Shown here: one piece after another, positions 1 to 6,259 of the stretch
Layout: every line of letters starts with the position of its first letter
Position numbering within the stretch: the stretch's first letter is position 1
DNA from: Methanobacteriota archaeon
GTDB lineage: Archaea; Thermoplasmatota; Thermoplasmata; RBG-16-68-12
Direction: 5' to 3'
Assembly: GCA_005879065.1 (NCBI GenBank)
Contig: VBLU01000132.1
Span: forward strand, 1 to 7,746
Length of the DNA stretch: 7,746 nucleotides
The notes under the pieces: generated by a model
Told to the model about the DNA's origin: nothing
The model's database searches: none
Seen by the model: only the letters and a program-made list of their open reading frames with translations
Position numbers and translations under genes: made by a program

Positions 1-858
1 GTAGTTTCCTGTGTCCAACAACGCGACGCCTTCTGCGGCGGTCAGCTCCGCGGAGTGGACCTGTTGCGTCGCGACCTTCGTCCGCTCGATGTCCACGAGT
101 ACGCCCTGCAGGTCCTCCGTGATCCGTTCGAACAACGCGGCCTCGAGCGTGTCCTTCAGTTGCTCCACGAGTCGCACCCGATACGAGAGATCGCCCTCCC
201 GGCCCGCGGTCGCTTCCGCGACGAGGCGCCGAATCTCCGGGACGTTGAGGCCCGCCTGCTTCGAGGCGACGAGGAGCGGTTTGATCTCGTTCACGAGGCG
301 GACCAGCACCTGGGTCATCTCGCGGTCCTCGGAGACGAGAGGCCCCGAGTTGCGAACGCGGATGTCGGACAGGCGGTCCATGAGATTTCCCGGAGTGACG
401 GCATCCTCTCGAGGCACCAGCCGGGAGAGCGCGGCGGAAACGGCCGCGGCGTCCCGTTCCCGATCTGCATCCATGTACCGCGAGGGATCGACGCCCGAGT
501 CCTCGAGCAATCCGTCCAGGGCCCACTCCGGGTCGACGTTCCGCGTCGCCCGCGGAGGTGCCGTCGGGAATGCGAACCCCGATCGATTTCCCCGAGGCAG
601 GTCACGGGGCGGAGGGCCGGGCGAGATTCCCCTCGACCGGACCGGTCGGGCGAAATACGGCACGATGGAAGCGGTCACGAAGAGGCCGATGAGGACCAAG
701 ACGCCTCCGACCATCGATGTTTGATAGACGGTCCGGGACACGTCCGGCTCGAACCAAGGACCTTTCGATGCATGAGCGACGGACCACGCAAGATACGCGA
801 CGATCCCGAAGAAAGCCGAGAAAGCGATCGCCAGGTAGCGAGGACGTACAAAGCTCAT
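1..858 (-). CDS. Unrecognised two-pass membrane protein with helical cytoplasmic part (partial, C-terminus off the window)
   Basis: This reading frame stays open from an ATG at 858 to the left edge, giving 286 residues with no stop. It begins MSFVRPRYLAIAFSAFF. Residues about 8-28 and 49-68 are hydrophobic membrane segments separated by a short loop (about 29-48). A Pro/Arg-rich linker (about 70-108) follows, then a long charged, probably helical region (about 108-286) rich in Leu, Glu and Arg. Positive residues before segment 1 and after segment 2 suggest both ends are cytoplasmic. I recognise no catalytic motif or family. The ATG has GGGAG (873-869) ten bases upstream; an in-frame GTG at 867 is a less likely start. 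A TATA-like TTCTTATTC lies upstream at about 908-901. The gene follows the GT2 gene on the same strand after 97 bases (stop codon to start codon), so it may have its own promoter. The opposite strand also carries a long open frame, but that has no membrane or domain logic. Coding status is fairly sure; function is unknown. Confidence 0.72.
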   Translation of the reverse strand, partial: MSFVRPRYLAIAFSAFFGIVAYLAWSVAHASKGPWFEPDVSRTVYQTSMVGGVLVLIGLFVTASIVPYFARPVRSRGISPGPPPRDLPRGNRSGFAFPTAPPRATRNVDPEWALDGLLEDSGVDPSRYMDADRERDAAAVSAALSRLVPREDAVTPGNLMDRLSDIRVRNSGPLVSEDREMTQVLVRLVNEIKPLLVASKQAGLNVPEIRRLVAEATAGREGDLSYRVRLVEQLKDTLEAALFERITEDLQGVLVDIERTKVATQQVHSAELTAAEGVALLDTGNY

Positions 859-900
859 CTCCCTCACTCTCCCTGCGCTAGAAGGTATTGTGGAATCCAT

Positions 901-908
901 GAATAAGA
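901..908 (-). promoter_or_regulatory. TATA-like element upstream of the left-edge membrane protein
   Basis: On the minus strand TTCTTATTC is an AT-rich break in GC-rich sequence. It lies about 43-50 bases upstream of the ATG at 858. An archaeal start site about 25 bases downstream would fall near 876-880 and leave a leader of about 20 bases that includes the GGGAG ribosome site at 873-869. This rests on position and composition only. Confidence 0.35.
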
Positions 909-953
909 ACGTTCCGTCGCGTCTCCCGCTAGCTCGCGGCTTCCTCGGGAAAC

Positions 954-1868
954 CTACGCGGACTCGCGGGCGGGCCCGAACCACCGACCCCATAATGCCC
1001 TCCTCTCGACCGCCCGAGGGAGCGAGGAGCGCAGGCGTTTCTTCAGCAGCGCGAGCGCGATCCGGAATCCCTCCTTCAGGTGGAGCTTGGGTTCTCCGAT
1101 CCGCCGGTCGTAGCGGATCGGGATCTCGAGGATCGGGATGCCGCGCAAGGCGCACTCCGCGAAGAGGTCCGCTTCCAGGTCGAAGCCGGTCGCGGTCAGG
1201 CTAAGGGACTTCAGCCGATCGGACACGAAGGCCCACATGCCGCTGCAGACGTCGGAGATCGGGGTGGCGAACAGGACGGAGGCGAACCGGCTCAGGAGGA
1301 CGTTGCCCGCGTAGTTGAGGCCCGACATGGCCCCTTCGTCGATGGAACCACGGAGCCGAGATCCGAGCACGACGGGACTCTCCTCCTTCAAGGCCGCCAC
1401 GAGTTCCGGGATCGCTTCCGGTGGGTAGGTGCCGTCGCTATCCAGGAGGACCGCGAAGTCCTCCTTGATCTTCGGGACGAACTCGCGGAACGCGGAGCCT
1501 TTCCCGTGACCTGACTGGACGAACACCTCCGCGCCGAGCTTCGTCGCGACGGCTCGCGTCTGGTCCGTCGACTGCCCGTCGAGCAGGTAGACGGAATAGG
1601 AGAGGCCCTTGCGGTGGAGCGTGGCCGTGATCCGCTTCATGACCGCCTCCACGCCATCCTCTTCGTTCAACGCGGGCAACAGGATGGACAGGCTCGATGG
1701 GACCAGATTGTCGATTTCTTGCCATAGGGCCTCGGGCGAGGGATCGACCGGACCGCCGAACGGGTAGCGGGGAATTGGCAGGCTCGGGGCCGGGGGCATG
1801 CGCCCCATTCTCCCGTACGGTTCCAACCCTCCCCTTGCTGGGTCCATTCGAATTTCTGCCTCCACCAT
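954..1868 (-). CDS. Glycosyltransferase family 2, dolichyl-phosphate sugar synthase-like
   Basis: A 304-residue GT-A enzyme that probably transfers a sugar from a nucleotide donor, perhaps onto a polyprenyl (dolichyl) phosphate, at the cytoplasmic face. Visible motifs are SILLPALNEED (61-71) at the first Rossmann strand, LLDGQSTDQT (95-104), the metal-binding DSDGTYPPEA (143-152), a GSRLRG segment (169-174) and DVCSGMWAF (206-214), all in the order seen in DPM1-like GT2 enzymes. There is no C-terminal membrane domain; a basic LALLKKRLRSSL stretch (272-283) could touch the membrane. The first 57 residues are Pro/Gly-rich and look non-conserved. An in-frame stop at 1895-1893 limits the start to ATG 1868 or later. 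Met8 (1847) has GGAGG eleven bases upstream and is a serious alternative. Family assignment is strong. The sugar and acceptor are inferred, and the nearby GT-C-like gene (3517-5310) fits a lipid-linked donor. Confidence 0.9.
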   Translation of the reverse strand: MVEAEIRMDPARGGLEPYGRMGRMPPAPSLPIPRYPFGGPVDPSPEALWQEIDNLVPSSLSILLPALNEEDGVEAVMKRITATLHRKGLSYSVYLLDGQSTDQTRAVATKLGAEVFVQSGHGKGSAFREFVPKIKEDFAVLLDSDGTYPPEAIPELVAALKEESPVVLGSRLRGSIDEGAMSGLNYAGNVLLSRFASVLFATPISDVCSGMWAFVSDRLKSLSLTATGFDLEADLFAECALRGIPILEIPIRYDRRIGEPKLHLKEGFRIALALLKKRLRSSLPRAVERRALWGRWFGPARESA

Positions 1869-1902
1869 GGGATGCGCTAGGGCGGTCTCGCGTCAATGGT
1901 CG

Positions 1903-1910
1903 GTAAAAAA
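1903..1910 (-). promoter_or_regulatory. Probable TATA box for the GT2 gene
   Basis: Minus-strand TTTTTTAC interrupts GC-rich sequence 35-42 bases upstream of ATG 1868. Archaeal initiation about 25 bases downstream would be near 1880, giving a leader of roughly 12 bases. No Shine-Dalgarno sequence precedes ATG 1868, which fits a short leader. The call rests on position and composition. Confidence 0.45.
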
Positions 1911-2075
1911 CGCGCACTTGCGCCCGCTCCGCTCGACGTCGAACCCATCCGCGTCCCCGCATCCCTGGAACGCGAACCCCTCGTCGTTCCTACGACTCCA
2001 CGATCCCGATTGAACACGGCCGCTTGTCCCGAAACGCATCAAGCTCGGCGAACGGTCTTCTTGTTTTTGGTACAC

Positions 2076-2097
2076 GTTTTGCCGATGTCATCAAAAC
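2076..2097. repeat. Inverted repeat GTTTTG / CAAAAC with 10-base spacer
   Basis: Arms at 2076-2081 and 2092-2097 are exact reverse complements. The centres are 16 bases apart, so the half-sites would lie about one and a half helical turns apart. The repeat sits in the most AT-rich patch of the divergent intergenic region, just after a T-rich run at 2062-2068. It could bind a dimeric regulator or be chance. Confidence 0.4.
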
Positions 2098-2146
2098 TGA
2101 TTCGAGCGTCACCGGGACGCATCACGGCTCGTTATCACCCGTGCAA

Positions 2147-2207
2147 GTGTCCGACAGCCGTTCGATGGAGCCGTCCAAACGTCGCAGTGTCGGACGGAAT
2201 CGGACGG
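2147..2207. promoter_or_regulatory. Cluster of TCGGAC-type half-sites, possible operator
   Basis: GTCCGACA (2149-2156) is the exact reverse complement of TGTCGGAC (2188-2195). TCGGACGG then occurs twice, at 2190-2197 and 2200-2207, exactly ten bases apart and so on the same helical face. CCGTCC (2171-2176) is a further inverted partial copy. The cluster ends about 28 bases before the TATA-like box of the Roadblock gene, a position suited to a regulator site. The winged-helix protein encoded two genes downstream is a natural but unproven candidate to bind it. Confidence 0.4.
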
Positions 2208-2234
2208 GTCGCCGGCGTTCCGTCGACGAGGGAC

Positions 2235-2243
2235 TATCTATTT
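2235..2243 (+). promoter_or_regulatory. Probable TATA box for the Roadblock/HTH operon
   Basis: TATCTATTT, followed by GA, lies 53-61 bases upstream of ATG 2296. Initiation about 25 bases downstream would fall near 2262-2268, leaving a leader of about 30 bases that contains the ribosome site at 2282-2288. A very similar TATTTGA string is present on the minus strand at about 7610-7604. Confidence 0.45.
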
Positions 2244-2281
2244 GAGGGGGTAAAAGAATGTGTAATCCTCCTGTGGGTCGT

Positions 2282-2288
2282 GGAGGAG
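2282..2288 (+). promoter_or_regulatory. Strong ribosome binding site GGAGGAG for the Roadblock gene
   Basis: GGAGGAG is complementary to the pyrimidine-rich 3' end of archaeal 16S rRNA and sits seven bases before ATG 2296, an ideal spacing. It fixes the start of the Roadblock protein and disfavours the out-of-frame ATG at 2258. Confidence 0.75.
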
Positions 2289-2295
2289 AAATCGG

Positions 2296-2742
2296 ATGGG
2301 GAGAGAGTCGTCAGACGCATTGGAACAGGCGGCTCTCTCGTTCCTGTCGGGCATCGATCCGGACCTCGGCCTCGATGCGGCGCTGTTCGTCCGAAGGACC
2401 GGATTGGTCGTGGCTTCGTGGATGCGGGAAGGCATTCGACTCGACGTCGTGAGCGTGATGGCGGCGACGATGCTCGCGTCGGTGGACACGATCATTGAGT
2501 CGGTCGGCGGTCCGACGCCCGATGTGATCTCCGTCGACACGGACGCCCATCAGATCCTCGCGACGAAGGTCAACTCACGGGCCTTCCTCGTCGTCATCGC
2601 GCCGAAGAAGGTGAGCCGAACTGTCGTTCGGAAGACGATGCGCGGACTCAACGCACGTCTCGCGGCGGCCGCATCGAAGTCGACGCACCTGCACGTCGAG
2701 GAAACCGAGAAACAACGAGTTAATGTACGTCCTCCTCGATGA
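2296..2742 (+). CDS. Roadblock/LC7 domain protein
   Basis: A 148-residue cytoplasmic protein. Residues about 27-125 match the Roadblock/LC7 pattern: a strand with DAALFVRRTGLVVASWM (27-43), a long amphipathic helix (50-68), then alternating strands through ISVDTDAHQILATKV (78-92) and AFLVVIAPKK (96-105), closing with a helix (about 108-127). The C-terminal tail (128-148) is charged and probably disordered. In bacteria and archaea such proteins usually dimerise and act as partners or GTPase-activating factors for small Ras-like GTPases of the MglA type. No GTPase gene lies in this window, so the partner is unknown. The start is set by GGAGGAG seven bases upstream. The winged-helix gene follows after 27 bases, so the two are probably one transcript. 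The fold call is good; the cellular role is inferred. Confidence 0.82.
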   Translation: MGRESSDALEQAALSFLSGIDPDLGLDAALFVRRTGLVVASWMREGIRLDVVSVMAATMLASVDTIIESVGGPTPDVISVDTDAHQILATKVNSRAFLVVIAPKKVSRTVVRKTMRGLNARLAAAASKSTHLHVEETEKQRVNVRPPR

Positions 2743-2756
2743 TGATAGCCCGGGAC

Positions 2757-2761
2757 GAGGG
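2757..2761 (+). promoter_or_regulatory. Ribosome binding site GAGGG deciding the HTH gene start
   Basis: GAGGG lies eight bases upstream of ATG 2770. An in-frame TAG at 2746-2748 prevents an earlier start. The site therefore supports Met1 at 2770 over the internal Met15 codon at 2812, which has only a weak GGAG close by. Confidence 0.55.
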
Positions 2762-2769
2762 TCTCGGGC

Positions 2770-3327
2770 ATGGAGAGCACGGGCCCGAACGGGTACGCCC
2801 TGTTCGGAGCGATGGGAGTCTTCGATTGGATCTTGCAGACGCTATCGAGGATCGGCGCCCGAGTTCCATTGCAGTCATCGACCCTCGCCATCGCATTGGC
2901 CCTGATGGTGGGACTGAAGCACCCGATCCGCCGGCGGATCTACGATCACCTCGCCCGCCTCCCGGGGGACCATTTCCGGTCCGTGGCACGATCCCTGAGC
3001 CTCGCGGTGGGGACCGCCCGCTATCACCTGGACGCACTCGCCCGCGAGGGCCTCGTCTACAAACAAGACACGAACGGTCGGGCGCGATATTACATCACGG
3101 GCGGCGAGGCCGAGGTGAACCGCCTCTACGCCCGTCACTGGGAATATCGCGACGTCCGCCTGCGGATCCACGGTGCATTGCGCCGCCTGGAGAAGGCACA
3201 GCCCGCGACGATCGCCAAGGTCTTGGGCATCAGTCGGCAGCTCGCGTCGTATCACCTGGCGGTCCTTGAAAAGTCGGGCCGGGTCCGCCGCCAAGGTGTT
3301 CAGTACCGATTGGTCACGGGACGCTGA
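2770..3327 (+). CDS. Transcriptional regulator with two tandem winged-helix domains
   Basis: A 185-residue DNA-binding protein. After a hydrophobic stretch (about 36-49, ending in LALMVGLKHP) comes winged helix 1 (about 50-110), with RRRIYDHLARLPGDHFRSVA (54-73) and the recognition segment GTARYHLDALAREGLV (81-96), then a wing in NGRARYYITG. Winged helix 2 (about 127-183) repeats the plan, with recognition segment SRQLASYHLAVLEKSG (155-170) and a wing reading VQYRLVTGR. Both recognition helices carry a YHL motif, typical of ArsR/MarR-like archaeal regulators. The hydrophobic stretch is short and may be a helix packing against domain 1 or a weak membrane anchor. No ligand-binding domain is visible. 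It is probably cotranscribed with the Roadblock gene. The family is secure; targets and signal are unknown. The operator-like cluster at 2147-2207 makes autoregulation a reasonable hypothesis. Confidence 0.88.
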   Translation: MESTGPNGYALFGAMGVFDWILQTLSRIGARVPLQSSTLAIALALMVGLKHPIRRRIYDHLARLPGDHFRSVARSLSLAVGTARYHLDALAREGLVYKQDTNGRARYYITGGEAEVNRLYARHWEYRDVRLRIHGALRRLEKAQPATIAKVLGISRQLASYHLAVLEKSGRVRRQGVQYRLVTGR

Positions 3328-3516
3328 AAACCGGATCACCACTCAGCTCGCCCTCAATCCGACGGACTCCGCGGCCGATGCGAATGCATTTTTGACGAAG
3401 CGGTCCCGAAACGAACGGATCGATGACTCGCCACGTCGTAGGTTCTGACCCTGCTATCGGCCCCGGGGACCCATGGTTCGAAGCCTTAATCAAGGAAGCC
3501 GCGATAGGACGAACTC
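3328..3516 (+). other. Intergenic region with possible T-tract terminator and promoter
   Basis: This 189-base gap separates the HTH gene from the GT-C-like gene. A five-base T run (3389-3393) just after the palindrome AATGCATT (3383-3390) could end the upstream transcript in the archaeal T-tract manner. The AT-rich TTAAT at 3486-3490 is a candidate TATA element for the downstream gene. No small ORF or RNA gene is convincing. Confidence 0.4.
3484..3491 (+). promoter_or_regulatory. TATA-like element upstream of the GT-C-like gene
   Basis: CCTTAATC is the only AT-rich patch close to the TTG at 3517. Its centre lies about 29 bases before that codon, so transcription would begin near 3513 and the message would be nearly leaderless. 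That agrees with the absence of a good Shine-Dalgarno sequence. Confidence 0.4.
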
Positions 3517-5310
3517 TTGGCCGCGCGCGTCCGGGGACCGGCGTACCTCGACATCGTCACCTTGGCCGTCTGCCTCATGGGACTCCTGGGGCTGATCTCC
3601 ACCTTCCTGGAATTCAAGGCCGGAGTCCTGGGCATCCCGCGGATCCTCTTTCTGCTCTTCCTCGCGATGATGTGCGCTCCGTTCTACGTGGCCCTCGTGC
3701 GGACCCCGAAGTTTCCGTTCCTCTTCCCCCCGGTCGTCGTGATCTTTCTCTTGTTTGCGATCGCGGCCCCACATGGCGTCATCTACGGGACGGACCCGAT
3801 TTTCAACTTCTCGTTCACGGACGAAATCGTCCGTAGCGGCTTCTGGTCCCCCGGTACCGGAAACGCGTTCGCGCATACCTACTCGTTCTACCCCCTGGGA
3901 AACGTCTTCATGGGGTACGTGATCCTGGCGACGGGCGTTCCCGGGACCGTCGCGTACCTGTGGATCGAGCCGCTCCTCCGGCTGCTCGCGCTCCCCGCGA
4001 CCATCTTCGCGATCGGCCGACGCCTCTTCAGCACCCGAATCGCGATCCTCGGTCTCTTCTTCTATCTCGGAACCGCGTCGATCCTGTTTAACACGCCGGT
4101 CCAACAGGGCATGGGCATCGTGTTCGTCGGGCTCTCCTTGCTCTCGCTCGTCATGCTGACCCGGAGCGCGGACAAGAGCGCGCAGCGGCGCGCCCAGGTC
4201 CTCTTCATGCTCGTGGCGGGCGGAATCGTGATGACCCACCACCTGTCGTCCTACATCTTCGCGGGTTGGTTGGCCACGCTTGCGGTGTTCATGTCCCGCC
4301 CGCGATTTCGCCCCGCCATCGGTTCCGTGCGATTGGGCGTCCTGTTCCTGTATTTCATCGGCTTGCTCGCGCTCTACATCACGTTCTTCACGTATTCGAT
4401 CTTCCTCGGTCACGAACAGAACCTCGAGACAGTCATCTATCGACTCGTGGCCCCTGAGAACTTCCCTCCGGCGGGTACGAGTGCCGGCCTGGGCCGAACC
4501 TTCACCACGGGGGAAATCGCCTGGGTCGCCGGCTCGGTCTTTGCCCTCCTCGTGCTGGCGCTGATCAGCCTCTACCGGTTCCGCAAATCGAGGGAACATC
4601 CGTTCGCGGTGGCGAATGGCCTCGTGGCGACGACCGTCACGATCGTCACGTTGCCCTTGGTCACCACGGGCTTCAACTTCGTCACGCTTCGAATCGGGGA
4701 ATACACGAACCTCTTCGTGGCTCCCTTCGCGGCTGCCACCCTCATCCGCTGGGCTGGAGCCTCCTCCGGTCGCTGGGGTCGGCTCATACCCAGATTCACG
4801 GGAAAGCGGGATTGGCTCCCGCGTGCCGCATGCGTCGCGATCGCGGCCGCGATCCTGATGGGTGGCAACCTAGCCCCGGCCTCCACGCGGGCCTACTTCG
4901 AATCTCCCCTCGCCCGTACGACCGACTCGCCGCTGAATTTCGGTTCGGACGCGATCCGGGCCTCGACGTGGACGGATGTCCACATCGGCCGGGAACGCCT
5001 CTGGGGCGATCAGCTCGCGATCGACGGGTTAGCCGGCTTCGCGAACATGGAGGTGGATTTCGGAAGCTCTCGGATCTTCACGAGTACAGCCCTCAACGCG
5101 ACCGAGTGGTCGCGAATATCCGTGGGGGACTACATCGCGGTCGATCGATGGATGCTCACCCTGCGGCCGAACTTCTTCCAAGAACCCGCCCTGACGGCCA
5201 ACCTGACCGCAGCGCAGGTCGGAAAATTTGCGCGCGATCCGCACCTCGCGCTCGTCTACCAGGACGCGACCTTCTCCCTCTACCGAGTCATGTCGACCCC
5301 GCCGAGGTGA
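3517..5310 (+). CDS. Polytopic membrane protein, GT-C glycosyltransferase-like
   Basis: A 597-residue protein with about 13-14 hydrophobic segments between residues 10 and 452, then a soluble domain (about 455-597). The architecture matches GT-C enzymes, which move sugars from polyprenyl-phosphate carriers on the outer face of the membrane. The first large loop carries GTDPIFNFSFTDEIV (91-105), whose Asp93, Asp102 and Glu103 are candidate catalytic acids. Other conserved-looking spots are FYPLGN (124-129), MTHHLSSY (239-246) and LRIGEYTNLF (391-400). The soluble domain has two NxT sequons, Asn527 and Asn562, consistent with an outward location. The start is TTG: an in-frame TAG at 3505-3507 blocks earlier starts, and the first ATG (3577) would cut into segment 1. 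It converges with the DUF1616 gene, nine bases apart. I do not recognise a named family. Enzyme function is inferred from architecture and neighbours; a non-catalytic membrane protein remains possible. Confidence 0.8.
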   Translation: MAARVRGPAYLDIVTLAVCLMGLLGLISTFLEFKAGVLGIPRILFLLFLAMMCAPFYVALVRTPKFPFLFPPVVVIFLLFAIAAPHGVIYGTDPIFNFSFTDEIVRSGFWSPGTGNAFAHTYSFYPLGNVFMGYVILATGVPGTVAYLWIEPLLRLLALPATIFAIGRRLFSTRIAILGLFFYLGTASILFNTPVQQGMGIVFVGLSLLSLVMLTRSADKSAQRRAQVLFMLVAGGIVMTHHLSSYIFAGWLATLAVFMSRPRFRPAIGSVRLGVLFLYFIGLLALYITFFTYSIFLGHEQNLETVIYRLVAPENFPPAGTSAGLGRTFTTGEIAWVAGSVFALLVLALISLYRFRKSREHPFAVANGLVATTVTIVTLPLVTTGFNFVTLRIGEYTNLFVAPFAAATLIRWAGASSGRWGRLIPRFTGKRDWLPRAACVAIAAAILMGGNLAPASTRAYFESPLARTTDSPLNFGSDAIRASTWTDVHIGRERLWGDQLAIDGLAGFANMEVDFGSSRIFTSTALNATEWSRISVGDYIAVDRWMLTLRPNFFQEPALTANLTAAQVGKFARDPHLALVYQDATFSLYRVMSTPPR

Positions 5311-5319
5311 CGCGCCGAC

Positions 5320-6252
5320 CTACATCACGACCACGGGAAGGTGGCCCTCGGTGACGACGGCCATGGCCTTGTTCAAGAGCTCGAAGCGCAAGGTGAACGT
5401 ACCCGCGGTATCGAGGGCGATCGTGAACGATTGCGTCCATGACGCCCCGACGGCGAGGGCGATAGGTTCGGAGAACTCCCCGAAGGCATCCATCCGCAAG
5501 GGCGATGTCGTTGAGACCGTATGGAATGGCTCCGTCCCCGTCGCGTTGAGCGGGACGAGCCGGATGCGAAGCTCGTACAAGCTCGCGGTGTCATTGCCCA
5601 TCACGGTCACTGTGATGGACTTAGGCTGACCGAGGACGAACGACCGATTGAGGCTGTTCGCGGTCCCGTCGGGGCCGGTGAGCGCGAGACCCACGGACGG
5701 TGCGTCGGGATAGTGGACGTTCGCCAGGGACACGAGGAACACGACGGCGCCCACGACGGCCACGTAGAGGGCGGCGACGACTCCCTTCTCGCCCTTTGTG
5801 TAGTCGGAGAAGTCGAACAAGCGCCGGGCGAAATCGACGAAGGCCATCCAAGGATTCGTCGCCGGGCGGCGCAATAGGAACGCGATGACCGCGAGCGGCA
5901 ATCCGACGATCACGACCGCGAATTCCGTGATCGGGATGCCGACGATCGAAACCGCGAGGGCCGACAACGCCGTGATGAGGATCGTCAGTCCGACGGTGAA
6001 GGCGAGGATCTCCGCGACGGACATCGGGATGCGTCCCCCCGCGACGAGGCCGAGCGTGCAGTACCCCATGGCGAAGAAGGCCACGAGGGCCACCGCGGCC
6101 CGATAGGGATTCAGAGGCATCGTGACCGCGAGGATCGCATACAGTGCGAGGACGGCCACCGCGAGGCCGATGTACGGGAAGGTCGCACCGGCCGCGGGAG
6201 GTCGTTCGGAGGGAACCATCGACGTGTGCCTCGCGTTGAAACCGGCCGGCAT
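5320..6252 (-). CDS. DUF1616-type membrane protein with outward beta domain
   Basis: A 310-residue protein with five hydrophobic segments (about 25-45, 50-70, 80-102, 108-126 and 158-177). A cytoplasmic-looking basic stretch (128-155) lies before the last one. The outer domain (about 181-310) is rich in beta-strand sequence and opens with YPDAPSVGLALTGPDG (181-196), the layout I associate with archaeal DUF1616 proteins. Molecular function of that family is unknown, though members often sit among surface-glycan genes. The outer domain holds three sequons: Asn202, Asn220 and Asn236. The start is ATG 6252: a TGA codon abuts it in frame, and GAGGG (6264-6260) lies seven bases upstream. An internal ATG at 6219, also with a GAGG nine bases upstream, is the alternative. 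It lies 32 bases after the GT4 stop and is probably cotranscribed with it. Confidence 0.8.
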   Translation of the reverse strand: MPAGFNARHTSMVPSERPPAAGATFPYIGLAVAVLALYAILAVTMPLNPYRAAVALVAFFAMGYCTLGLVAGGRIPMSVAEILAFTVGLTILITALSALAVSIVGIPITEFAVVIVGLPLAVIAFLLRRPATNPWMAFVDFARRLFDFSDYTKGEKGVVAALYVAVVGAVVFLVSLANVHYPDAPSVGLALTGPDGTANSLNRSFVLGQPKSITVTVMGNDTASLYELRIRLVPLNATGTEPFHTVSTTSPLRMDAFGEFSEPIALAVGASWTQSFTIALDTAGTFTLRFELLNKAMAVVTEGHLPVVVM

Positions 6253-6259
6253 TCAAAAA

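Larger units (their letters stand above)
1869..2295. other. Divergent intergenic region, 427 bases, no gene seen
   Basis: This is the gap between two divergently transcribed genes (GT2 to the left, Roadblock to the right). Open frames inside it are short, overlap one another and lack recognisable protein features. It holds a TATA-like box for each side, an AT-rich island (about 2062-2098) with a perfect inverted repeat, and a cluster of TCGGAC-like half-sites (2147-2207). It is longer than needed for two simple promoters. No tRNA cloverleaf could be folded by eye; a small RNA cannot be excluded. Confidence 0.6.

Noticed and set aside
55..906. A 283-codon open frame on the plus strand at the left end
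   Set aside because: The opposite strand gives a protein with two clean membrane segments, a promoter-like element and a ribosome site. The plus frame is Arg/Glu/His-rich and featureless.
1438..1962. A 174-codon minus-strand frame overlapping the GT2 gene
   Set aside because: It is an alternate frame of the GT2 coding region, Arg/Gly/Pro-rich, with no motif; the GT2 frame holds all conserved signatures.
1925..2000. Minus-strand GGTTCGAC and GGGGTTCGCG strings suggesting a tRNA
   Set aside because: No T-stem or acceptor stem complements were found in the right places; treated as chance in GC-rich DNA.
1896..2498. A 200-codon plus-strand frame spanning the divergent intergenic region into the Roadblock gene
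   Set aside because: It overlaps the strongly supported Roadblock start in another frame, has a changeable composition and no recognisable domain.
3440..3495. A GGTTCGAA string resembling a tRNA T-loop
   Set aside because: The flanking bases do not form a five-pair T-stem, and no acceptor stem or anticodon arm could be paired around it.
3490..4599. A 369-codon open frame on the minus strand opposite the GT-C-like gene
   Set aside because: The translation is an unbroken low-complexity mix of Glu, Asp, Arg, Gln and His, as expected when reading hydrophobic membrane codons backwards.
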